NCBI GenBank assembly: GCA_963210315.1
Contig: OY723255.1
Coordinates: 2,046,001-2,110,000, forward strand
Source of the DNA: Rhynchopus euleeides
Lineage: Eukaryota; Euglenozoa; Diplonemea; Diplonemida; Diplonemidae
DNA: 64,000 bases
Direction: 5' to 3'
In this document: positions 8,763 through 16,523 of the stretch, in pieces
Numbering within the stretch: the first letter of the stretch is position 1
Layout: the number at the start of each line of letters is the position of its first letter
Made by a program: the position numbers and the translations under genes
Notes under the pieces: model-generated
Told to the model about the DNA's origin: nothing
What the model saw: only the letters and a program-made list of their open reading frames with translations
The model's database searches: none

Positions 8763-9701
8763 GCATGGCCGGCGTGCTTTGCCTCTGTGTCTCTTGATGT
8801 CTGTGCCGCCCCTCTTGCGCTCTCTGCCCCCCTTGCCAGCAGAGCACAGGGCAGGCAACGACCGGCATCGCTTGGCTGCCCGTCACAACCAAGCCCCACC
8901 CCAGCCCCCTTCCTCGCTGCGAACAACAATTGCTTTGTCAGTCTGCTTCCCCACGCAGGGGCTCGGGAGGCAGTCCCTTATTCTGTACGTGCATGCTGTG
9001 GATATGTAGGACTTGTTTGTAGGGGGCTGGTTCACTTTCTGTGTGTCTGGCTGTCGTGGTCGCATGTGATCCGCACCCGTATAAAGGCGGGGTGGAAGCG
9101 TCAATGCATTCTTGAGGAAGAGGGGTGTGCATTGTTCCTGTTATCCGATACGCTCATTATAGATGCCTTGTCAGGGCTCGCGTCACCAGGTTCGGGCAGC
9201 GTCGCATCACCACTTTCGTTTTCATTCCTTTTGTTGCCCACCACGTTTTTCTGCACTTCAAGACCACACAAGCAGACACCAGCCGGTCGTGAGCCTGTGC
9301 AGAAGACCGGCGGAAGCGGAACAAGCTTGTTTCTCTTGCTTCACTGTTTTATTAGTCTCTTGGCACTTATCAGAAAGGACGGATCCACCCAACGCTTATG
9401 CAGTATCCGACAGACAGAAAGAACATGCGTATTTTGGACTGTCTTGCCTTCTTGTTCCAACACAGCACGACCTGACCCCTGCTCAGTTGGATGCTGTGCG
9501 GTGCATCTGAGATGAGCAGTGTGCTGTGTCTCGAGCTTGGCTTGTCCAGCTCAGTAGCCTGACAGTTCGGCGTGCCGCAAGCCCGGCATCCGGCTGCGCA
9601 GAATGTCAACGGAAGAACGAACACGACGGAGTTGCGAAACACCTCCCTGCCCTGCCCTCTCTTGCTGTTTGCTTGCTGTTGTTTGCTGTGTTGTTTCCCC
9701 T

Positions 9702-9772
<71 letters not shown>

Positions 9773-10173
9773 CACCCAACCCAGGCACCCCGTCCCTCAC
9801 TTGCAACAGGGGTGTGTCGTGTCGTCTGCAGTGGCCACGGTTGTGGGTTGACCACACGTGTATCGCCTGCCATTCACACAAGGATTACCTTCACCAAGCA
9901 CGCGCTTTCAGGAGGCGCTGCAATGCAGCAGCCAGGGCAGGCGGGTGCGCCAAGTGCTGGCGCCATGTGCCCACCTATATCCTGTGCGCTGGTGCCGCCC
10001 CCCGCAAGGGTGTGGGTGGAGCAGCCTATGCCGCTCCAGCCCCGAGGTGTGGGAAGAAGCAGCGTGCCTGTGCCTTCTCATCATTTACTGCCACCCCCAT
10101 CCCGAGCACCTCTTCACCCGACACAGCACACCTCCCAACAACCCCACACCTGGCACACTGGACAATCAGCACC
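8763..10173. other. Intergenic region between Ubl-WD40 genes
   Basis: No gene is seen. It contains a degenerate copy of the dispersed core repeat (GTGGAAGCGTCAATGCA, 9092-9108), a TTCTGCACTTCA-type block near 9250 that recurs near 11463, part of the recurring GCATCTGAGATGAG module near 9505, and the CCCCGA array. Open frames across the array (Pro-Asp, Pro-Thr and Pro-Arg repeats) are composition artefacts; the frame of the following gene is open upstream only by chance. Confidence 0.5.
9702..9771 (+). repeat. Hexanucleotide tandem repeat CCCCGA
   Basis: About eleven copies of CCCCGA, ending in a CCCCCA variant. All three forward frames stay open across it, giving Pro-Asp, Pro-Arg and Pro-Thr dipeptide repeats. 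Confidence 0.95.
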
Positions 10174-11298
10174 ATGGATGTGACTGTTCGTCATGCCGGG
10201 AGCGGGGACAGCTGTGTCGTCGGAGTTCCGGAAGGTGGGACCGTGGTCAGGCTGAAGGCGGATGCGCTGGAGGAGATGTTCCCAGGTTCCATCAACGCAG
10301 TCCGTGGGGCTGAGAACGTCGCGGCACACATCGAAGGGTGTGAGGAGGAGCTGGACGATGAAGAGCGCGTTGCCGACACGGGTCTGGAGGACGGGGGTGC
10401 TGTCAAGCTCGTCCCACGTTGGCCCACAGTCAAGGCCCCCGCAGTCTACTCATCGACGCATGAGAATTCCGTATACTGCATCACACTGTCGAGGTGTGGG
10501 ACGCTGTGTGCTGTGGGTTACCGCAACGGACACATCACTGTGTTCGACACCACCACCGCTGCTGTGGTGGCAGACCTCACACACGGCAACAAGGATGTTG
10601 CTTGCACTGCCTTCTCTGTCTGTGGGACGTGGTTGGCAACGTGCTCTCGTGACGGCACCATCGGTGTGTGGCTGACCTCAACCTGGGAGCAGGTGTACAT
10701 GCTGGACCACGACAACAAATCTGTGCGGAGTGCAGCGTGGACACACTGCGGACGTCGGGCATCCGGAGACGTGAGCGGGAAAGTGCGTGTGTGGGACTTG
10801 AAGGGCACACCGTGCGCCACAGTACTGGAGGGGATCAGCAAGGCTCTTCGCAGCATTGCTGTGTCGGACACGAGGATCTTCAGCGGGTCAGATGACAAGA
10901 GGATTCGTGTGTGGGACATCAGCACCCTCACACACACACACACCCTGGATGAGCACACTAATGCCGTGACCGGCATCGCCCTGACTCAGGACGAGCAGCA
11001 CCTGGTGTCGTGCTCTCACGACGAGACACTCAAGGTGTGGTGCACAGCCACCCTCAGCTGCCTGCGTACTGTGCAACTGGAAGACAATCCCTTCGTAGTT
11101 GCTGTGTCACAGCCAGGTGATGTTGTTGCAGTGGATACTGAAACCGCTGAAACCATCTGGCTGTACCGCCTCAGCACAGGTGAGTGTCTGGGGGGGTTGG
11201 GCTCACAGAATTATGGGCTTGCCTTCAGCCTCTGTGGGAGGTGGGTCTTCACAGCCAAGGCCTACACTTCTGTCTCTGTGTGTGCTGTGTCAGCCTGA
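10174..11298 (+). CDS. Ubiquitin-like - WD40 repeat protein
   Basis: 374 residues from the ATG at 10174 (CACCATGG context), which begins the family signature MDVTVRHAGSGDSCVVGVPE. Residues 1-85 form a ubiquitin-like fold ending in EELDDEERVADTGLEDGGAV and KLVPRW. The rest is a WD40 propeller of about seven blades, for example GKVRVWDLKG and KRIRVWDIST. The protein contains THTHT, encoded by a short CA repeat at about 10928-10944 (CACACACACACACACC), the same kind of site where the LINE 3' junction lies further right. The frame is open well upstream, but that part is low complexity and belongs to the CCCCGA array. It probably acts as a protein-interaction scaffold; partners are unknown. Confidence 0.88.
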   Translation: MDVTVRHAGSGDSCVVGVPEGGTVVRLKADALEEMFPGSINAVRGAENVAAHIEGCEEELDDEERVADTGLEDGGAVKLVPRWPTVKAPAVYSSTHENSVYCITLSRCGTLCAVGYRNGHITVFDTTTAAVVADLTHGNKDVACTAFSVCGTWLATCSRDGTIGVWLTSTWEQVYMLDHDNKSVRSAAWTHCGRRASGDVSGKVRVWDLKGTPCATVLEGISKALRSIAVSDTRIFSGSDDKRIRVWDISTLTHTHTLDEHTNAVTGIALTQDEQHLVSCSHDETLKVWCTATLSCLRTVQLEDNPFVVAVSQPGDVVAVDTETAETIWLYRLSTGECLGGLGSQNYGLAFSLCGRWVFTAKAYTSVSVCAVSA

Positions 11299-11950
11299 GT
11301 CCAGTGTTGCATAACCCTGTTCCCTCACTTGACATGCGTGGTCATTTTTTTGTATACCATCCAAAACACAGCGCAGCTGTGTATTGGAGGAAATACGATA
11401 CGAGAAGGACTGGCGTCATTACCTCTGTCATGGTTTCCATTTCTTCGTGCTCCACCACACCTTCTGTACTTCAGACAACACAAACACACAACACACGGTC
11501 GTGAGATTTGTGCAGAGGAGTGGTGGAAGCGGTCAACAAAACATTCCTTTTTCGTTCCCCTATTTTGTTTGTCCAGATCATCAAACATTCACAGACACAA
11601 GGACGTCGAGTACGCGTATTTGTCAAAACCGTGCTCACGGAAGGCGTTCAGAACTAAAAAGGTTGCAGTGGGAGCAATGTTTTGTTCACTCCACTTCCCA
11701 ACGTGCAGGTGACCAGAAGGTTGCACAAACAAAACAAAAGAAACCCGGCAATCCTTTTTTGCTATAACCTGCTCAGGTCACGGTAATAAAGACGTTGGTA
11801 GCGCACGTATGGATACACGCACAGGTGCGCACGAACAAACCAGCTAGCTTTTCGCGCTAAAAAGGCTTGTGGCAGCATTCGGTATCTGCATACATACACT
11901 AGCAGGCACCGTTCGTACAAACAAAGAACACAACTCTAAGTCTTTTTCTC

Positions 11951-12116
11951 AGCACACTACTGTAGTCTACAATGCGGGCGGAAAGTGTCACGTGCTTGTT
12001 CGTGCCCTTGTGCTTCTTACTCATGACACCAGCATCAGCAGGAGTGTGAGTGTGGAAGCGTCAACGCATTAAGGAAACGGTGGCAAACGTGCAGAACGCG
12101 CCGTGACACTTTCCAC
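11951..12116 (+). repeat. Solo A-B type repeat with inverted ends
   Basis: A diverged version of the A-core-B unit. It starts AGCACACT, then GGAAAGTGTCACG, has the core GTGTGGAAGCGTCAACGCA at 12050-12068, and ends CGTGACACTTTCC. The ends are complementary over 13 bp, so the unit folds back around the core. It could be a solo remnant of a related YR retroelement, comparable to a solo LTR, or an independent short element. Confidence 0.65.
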
Positions 12117-12144
12117 CGTATCGCATTATTGTCACCCCAACGCA

Positions 12145-12238
12145 GCACTCTCTGGCCCCTGCCTCTGTTTGGAGGCAGCTGATGCGTTGCATCTGAGATG
12201 AGAAGAGGGCAATGCTTGACGCAGTGCTCTCTCTGCAG
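12145..12238 (+). promoter_or_regulatory. Recurring module ending in a possible trans-splice acceptor
   Basis: The block CTCTGTTTGGAGGCAGCT ... GCATCTGAGATGAGAAGAGG ... GCTTGAC ... GTGCTCTCTCTGCAG recurs at 15907-16000 and 63413-63509, and truncated at 27750-27829. It lies downstream of one Ubl-WD40 gene and upstream of the next. The pyrimidine-rich end plus CAG fits a 3' splice site for SL addition in a trans-splicing host. This is inference; no RNA data are available. Confidence 0.45.
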
Positions 12239-12529
12239 ACCGCCCCACACCTCTCCCCTGCCTGGCGAAGCCCCCTCTTCCGCAGGCACCCCACAGCCCT
12301 TGTTGCTGTTGTCCCTTCACTTGTTGAGCATACCTGTGTGATGGCCACCCCCTCCCTGAGGCAGCATTCAACCAACGGATGGCGGGAAGATGTTCGGCGC
12401 CGTTCCCCCCGGCAGCGTTGTGGCAGCCGCCTGTGGTCTGTTACACGTCAAACACTTGAGACGCGCTGACCCCCGACCCCATCATCACACACTGCACACA
12501 CCGCCACACTCTCCAGTGCAACCAACAAC

Positions 12530-13663
12530 ATGGATGTGACTGTTCGTCATGCCGGGAGCGGGGACAGCTGCGTCGTCGGAGTTCCGGAAGGCGGGACCGT
12601 GGTCAGGCTGAAGGCGGATGCGCTGGAGGAGATGTTCCCAATTTCTATCAACAACGCATCCCGTGAGGCTGAATACGTGGCAGCACACATCGAAGGGTGT
12701 GAGGAGGAGCTGGACGATGAAGAGCGCGTTGCCGACACGGGTCTGGAGGACGGGGGTGCCGTCAAGCTCGTCCCACGCTGGCCCACAGTCAAGGCCCCTG
12801 CTGTCTACTCATCGACCCATGACCAGAGGGCCAGGTGCATCACACTGTCGAGGTGTGGGACGCTGTGTCCTGTGGGTTACGAACGCGGACACATCACTGT
12901 GTTTGACACCACCACCGCTGCTGTGGTGGCGGACCTCAGCCGCAACGTCTCTCTCGTTTTTCATGCAGCGTTCTCTGTCTGTGGGACGTGGTTGGCAACG
13001 TGCTCTCAGGACGGCGCTCTCTGCGTGTGGCTGACTTCAACATGGGAGGAGGTGTGCGTACTGGACCACAACAACCCTGTGTTCAGTGCATCGTGGACAC
13101 ACTGCGGACGTCTGGTGTCCGGAGATTTATCCGGCAAACTGCGTGTGTGGGACTTGAAGGGCACACCGAACGCCACAGTACTGGAGGGTATCAGCACCGC
13201 TCTTCGCAGCATTGCTGTGTCGGGCACGAGGATCTTCAGCGGGTCAGATGACGCGCGCATCCGTGTGTGGGACATCAGCACCCTCACACACACACACACC
13301 CTGTTAGGGCATATATTGTTTGTGACCTGCCTCACCCTGACTCAGGACGAGCAGCACCTGGTGTCGTGCTCTTCTGACAAGTCACTCAAGGTGTGGTGCA
13401 CAGCCTCCCTCAGCTGCCTGCGTACTGTTTTATTGAGGGGTGCTGCGAACTCACTTGCTGTGTCACAGCCAGGTGATGTTGTTGCCGTACTTACTGCTGA
13501 CTGTGACACCACCACACTGTACCGCCTCAGCACGGGAGAGTGCCTGGGGAAGGTGGACTCAAAGGGCATTGGAGTTTCCCTCAGCCTCTGCGGGAGGTGG
13601 GTCTTCACACCAACGAACCGCAGTTATGTCTCTGTGTGTGCTGTGTCTTCCGTTTCACCCTGA
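12530..13663 (+). CDS. Ubiquitin-like - WD40 repeat protein
   Basis: 377 residues from the ATG at 12530 (family start MDVTVRHAGSG). The N-terminal ubiquitin-like domain covers about 1-85 and the WD40 propeller about 95-370; blade motifs include GKLRVWDLKG and ARIRVWDIST. The THTHTLLGH segment is encoded over a (CA)n tract at about 13285-13299. Everything from 13288 on is repeated at 25131, directly abutting the 3' end of the LINE, so this gene or a paralogue was the LINE landing site. It ends FHP.., stop TGA, followed by the conserved 3' flank. Confidence 0.88.
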   Translation: MDVTVRHAGSGDSCVVGVPEGGTVVRLKADALEEMFPISINNASREAEYVAAHIEGCEEELDDEERVADTGLEDGGAVKLVPRWPTVKAPAVYSSTHDQRARCITLSRCGTLCPVGYERGHITVFDTTTAAVVADLSRNVSLVFHAAFSVCGTWLATCSQDGALCVWLTSTWEEVCVLDHNNPVFSASWTHCGRLVSGDLSGKLRVWDLKGTPNATVLEGISTALRSIAVSGTRIFSGSDDARIRVWDISTLTHTHTLLGHILFVTCLTLTQDEQHLVSCSSDKSLKVWCTASLSCLRTVLLRGAANSLAVSQPGDVVAVLTADCDTTTLYRLSTGECLGKVDSKGIGVSLSLCGRWVFTPTNRSYVSVCAVSSVSP

Positions 13664-14165
13664 GTGCAGCATCTCGGAGCCCTGTTTCCCTAGCCCTGTC
13701 CCCTCGCCACTGCTGGCGGTCCTGCCTCCTGCTGCACTCTGTTTCGAAGGCTGTTGCCCTGGCTTGTGGGTCTACCGTTTCTTCCTTGCCCGCAGCACTG
13801 CCATCATCCTGTTCCTTTTCTGTGTGTCTAGCTATCTCGTGTTCACATGTGCTCCACACCCACATCAAAGCAGCAGGCTGAAGGGTGGTGGAGGCGTCAA
13901 AGCATCATTAAGGACGAAGGAAGCACGGTTGCGGCTTTTTGTGTCAAACGCATCGTGCTCACAGAAGGCCTTCAGAACGAGAAAGACTGCAGTGGGAGCT
14001 GTGCTTTGGAAGTGCAACCCCATCCCACGAAGGCACGGCTCAGCGTCTGCACAAGATCCCAATCCACCACTTTGTAGCACACTGTCCTTGATTCCCATCC
14101 CCACCGTCACCCTCCAAGAAAGATTTGCAGTTTGTTTCCACGTGCAAGAAAGCGAAACCAGCAAC
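13664..14165. other. Intergenic region
   Basis: No gene is seen. It contains the conserved 3'-flank block and a degenerate core repeat (GTGGAGGCGTCAAAGCA, about 13888-13905), then GTGCTCACAGAAGGCCTTCA, a block that also occurs near 11630. The open frame crossing it is a chance extension of the next reading frame. Confidence 0.5.
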
Positions 14166-14543
14166 ATGGATGTGACTGTGCGTCACAGCGGGACCGGTGA
14201 CAGCTGTGTCGTCGGAGTTCCGGAAGGCGGGACCGTGGTCAGGCTGAAGGCGGATGCGCTCAACGAGATGTTCCCGGGTTCTATCAACCCAGCCCGTGAG
14301 GCTGCATGCGTCGCAGCCCACAGCGAAGGGTGTGAGGAGGAGCTGGACGATGAAGAGCGCGTTGCCGACACGGGTCTGGAGGACGGGGGTGCTGTCAAGC
14401 TCGTCCCACGCTGGCCCATCGTCAAGGCACCCGCAGTCTACTCATCCACCCATGGCGCACGATATCTGCCGCATCACACTGTCGAGGTGTGGGGCGCTGT
14501 GTGCTGCTGGAGGCACAGCATGCTGTCTCCCGCACTGGGGTGA
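14166..14543 (+). pseudogene. Truncated, frameshifted Ubl-WD40 copy
   Basis: It begins with the family start (MDVTVRHSGTGD) and carries a complete ubiquitin-like domain through GGAVKLVPRW. After STHGA the frame shifts by one: the expected ITLSRCG continues in another frame, while this frame reads out of family and stops at 14543. Only the start of the first WD40 blade remains, then the flank of the next gene begins. It might still yield a free ubiquitin-like domain of about 90 residues plus a short tail, but it reads as a decayed partial duplicate. Confidence 0.8.
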
Positions 14544-14691
14544 CCTCCGGGAGTACAACTTTGAGGCAAGCTGTCAGTTGATCCCAACCACACCTTCACA
14601 CACCGCACCGCCACACACTCCAGGAAGGCTTTGCAGTTTGTGTGCAAGAGAGATTATTGCAGGAGCAAACGTTGCTCCCCGAGCAAATCCC

Positions 14692-15831
14692 ATGGATGTG
14701 ACTGTTCGTCATGCCGGGAGCGGGGACAGCTGTGTCGTCGGAGTTCCGGAAGGCGGGACCGTGGTCAGGCTGAAGGAGGATGCGCTGGAGGAGATGTTCC
14801 CGGGTTCTATCAACACATCCCGTGAGGCTGCATGCGTGGCAGCACACATCGAAGGGTGTGAGGAGGAGCTGAACGATGAAGAGCGCGTTGCCGACACGGG
14901 TCTGGAGGACGGGGGTGCTGTCAAGCTCGTCCCACGCTGGCCCACAGTCAAGGCCCCCGCTGTCTACTCATCGACCCATGGCGCCAATACATCCCGCATC
15001 ACACTGTCAAGGTGTGGGACGCTGTGTGCTGTGGGCTACTCCAACGGACACATCACTGTGTTCGACACCACCACCGCTGCTGTGGTGGCAGACCTCACAC
15101 ACGGCAACAAGGATCTTTCTTGCACTGCATTCTCTGTCTGTGGGACGTGGTTGGCAGCGTGCTCAGACAACGGCGCCATCGGTGTGTGGCTAACCTCAAC
15201 CTGGGAGGAGGTGTGCATGCTGGACCACGACGACACTGAGATCCAGAACAGTGCAGCGTGGACACACTGCGGACGTCTGGTGTCCGGAGATGCGATCGGG
15301 AAAGTGCGTGTGTGGGACTTGAAGGGCACACCGAGCGCCACAGTGCTGGTGGGTCACCGCGATGATGTTCTCGGCATTGCTTTGTCGCGTACGAGGATCT
15401 TCAGCGGGTCACGTGACAAGAGCATCCGTGTGTGGGACATCAACACCCTCACACACACACACACCCTGGACGACCACACTGATGCCTTGACCGACATCGC
15501 CCTGACTCAGGACGAGCAGCACCTGGTGTCGTGCTCTAATGACAAGTCACTCAAGGTGTGGTGCACAACCTCCCTCAGCTGCCTGCGTACTGTGCAACTG
15601 GAAGGCAATCCCTACTCACTTTCTGTGTCACAGCCAGGTGATGTTGTTGCAGTGGCGTCGTCTATAGTGGCCATCACCACACTGTACCGCCTCAGCACAG
15701 GTGAGTGTCTGCGGAAGGTGGAATCACAGGGTTATGGTGTTGCCCTCAGCCTCTGCGGGTGGTGGGTCTTCACACCAACAAACACCACCACTTGTGTCTC
15801 TGTGTGTGCTGTGTCTTCCGTTTCACCCTGA
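14692..15831 (+). CDS. Ubiquitin-like - WD40 repeat protein
   Basis: 379 residues from the ATG at 14692 (CCCATGG context; family start MDVTVRHAGSG). The ubiquitin-like domain covers 1-85 and about seven WD40 blades follow, including GKVRVWDLKG, KSIRVWDINT and KSLKVWCTTS. A (CA)n coding tract specifies THTHT near residue 255. The reading frame extends upstream into the preceding pseudogene only because no stop intervenes. A practically identical copy lies at 26535-27674. Confidence 0.88.
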   Translation: MDVTVRHAGSGDSCVVGVPEGGTVVRLKEDALEEMFPGSINTSREAACVAAHIEGCEEELNDEERVADTGLEDGGAVKLVPRWPTVKAPAVYSSTHGANTSRITLSRCGTLCAVGYSNGHITVFDTTTAAVVADLTHGNKDLSCTAFSVCGTWLAACSDNGAIGVWLTSTWEEVCMLDHDDTEIQNSAAWTHCGRLVSGDAIGKVRVWDLKGTPSATVLVGHRDDVLGIALSRTRIFSGSRDKSIRVWDINTLTHTHTLDDHTDALTDIALTQDEQHLVSCSNDKSLKVWCTTSLSCLRTVQLEGNPYSLSVSQPGDVVAVASSIVAITTLYRLSTGECLRKVESQGYGVALSLCGWWVFTPTNTTTCVSVCAVSSVSP

Positions 15832-16093
15832 TGATTCCAGTGCCCCGGAACCTGTGACCTGCCTTGTGTGTCCCGTTATTTTGCACCAGCTTCCTTCTGA
15901 CCTCGCAACACGACCTGGCCCCTGCCCTGTTTGGAGGCAGCTGGTGGGCTCTCCTCAGACAAGAAGAAGGCAAATGCTTGACGTAGTGCTCTCTCTGCAG
16001 ACAGCCCCACACCACACCTCCCCTCCCTCCCCGACGAGGAACCCGCACCCCATCCCCTGTTGCCCCTATTCCAGGCTGGGTCGCGCAGTTTGC

Positions 16094-16131
16094 CGCTCGG
16101 GGCGAAGTTGGGCCCAACTTCGCCCCGAGCG
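16094..16131. repeat. Perfect 38-bp palindrome
   Basis: The 19-base arm CGCTCGGGGCGAAGTTGGG is followed without spacer by its exact reverse complement. It could form a cruciform or a very stable hairpin. It lies in an intergenic stretch between a Ubl-WD40 gene and a foldback element. Confidence 0.95.
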
Positions 16132-16192
16132 AACGGCCTGCCCCCACCCCTAGGAATTTCATCATCCCACCATCATTCCATTACTAAACCCA

Positions 16193-16412
16193 AGGGGGTC
16201 TTCGCTATGGGTGGTCATTTTGGTGCATTTCCTGTTGAATTAGCTGAAAGCTGACGAAGATTTGACGAAGCGTAACGACCAGCGAAGACCCCCCCTCGAG
16301 TATGGGGGTATTCGCTGGTCGGTATTCTTCGTCAATCTTCGTCAGTTTTCAGCCAATTCAACAGGAAATGCACCACAATGCACTGACGACCACCCCGTAG
16401 CGAAGACCCCCC
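16193..16412. mobile_element. Foldback MITE-like element
   Basis: About 220 bp made almost entirely of two inverted arms of about 100 bp. The left arm begins GGGGGTCTTCGCTA and passes GCATTTCCTGTTGAATT; the right arm mirrors it with AATTCAACAGGAAATGC and ends TAGCGAAGACCCCCC. The short centre is near 16295-16310. There is no coding capacity. Arms differ by scattered substitutions, so it is not brand new. The family is unknown. Confidence 0.75.
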
Positions 16413-16459
16413 TATAGGAAACACTGCTTGGAGTGCTGATAATGGGTGGGATGTGGATG

Positions 16460-16498
16460 ACCAACGATTTCTTAAGCTACAGTTTCTGTACTTCATTG
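16460..16498 (+). other. Spliced-leader exon sequence at the LINE 5' end
   Basis: 39 nt beginning ACCAACGATTTC and containing CTACAGTTTCTGTACTTCAT followed by TG. It matches the kinetoplastid/diplonemid SL exon in length, in its start and in the conserved TACAGTTTCTGTACT core (from memory). It is followed by GAGGAGAGAGGG, the LINE leader, not by a GT splice donor, so it is not an SL RNA gene. The full-length sister copy at 62944 has the same leader preceded by ACACAG, a plausible AG acceptor. The simplest reading is cDNA of a trans-spliced LINE transcript. Confidence 0.88.
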
Positions 16499-16523
16499 GA
16501 GGAGAGAGGGATACACGGGCAGG

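Larger units (their letters stand above)
11299..12529. other. Intergenic region with recurring modules
   Basis: No gene is seen. Directly after the stop is a 3'-flank block (..GTTGCATAACCCTGTTCCCT) that recurs after the 13663 stop and at 63353. Further along are a TTCTGTACTTCAGACA block (11463), a degenerate core repeat (11523), a solo A-B type repeat (11951-12116) and a recurring module ending in a pyrimidine tract and CAG (12238). Confidence 0.5.
13288..15986 (+). repeat. Segmental duplication, copy 1
   Basis: 2,699 bp that recur at 25131-27829 with a constant offset of 11,843. Almost no difference was seen by eye (one T/C change in ACATCC/CTCGTG near 14819/26662). It covers the 3' third of one Ubl-WD40 gene, a frameshifted stub and one complete gene. 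Copy 1 continues into the normal intergenic module at 15987; copy 2 breaks into unrelated sequence. Confidence 0.95.
15832..16459. other. Intergenic region before the LINE
   Basis: No gene is seen. It holds the recurring pyrimidine-CAG module (15907-16000), a 38-bp perfect palindrome and a foldback element, and then runs into the SL sequence that starts the LINE. Confidence 0.55.

Noticed and set aside
9526-10173. N-terminal extension of the second Ubl-WD40 gene through the CCCCGA array
   Set aside because: All forward frames are open there by composition; the family start MDVTVRHAGSG is at 10174 in a good ATG context, and paralogues lack the extension.
13440-14543. A 367-residue gene spanning the end of one WD40 gene and the next stub
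   Set aside because: The first 240 codons are in the wrong frame of a WD40 gene and its 3' flank; only the last part from the ATG at 14166 matches the family.
16460-16498. SL RNA gene
   Set aside because: No GT donor or intron follows the exon; the LINE leader does. It is an exon-only copy.
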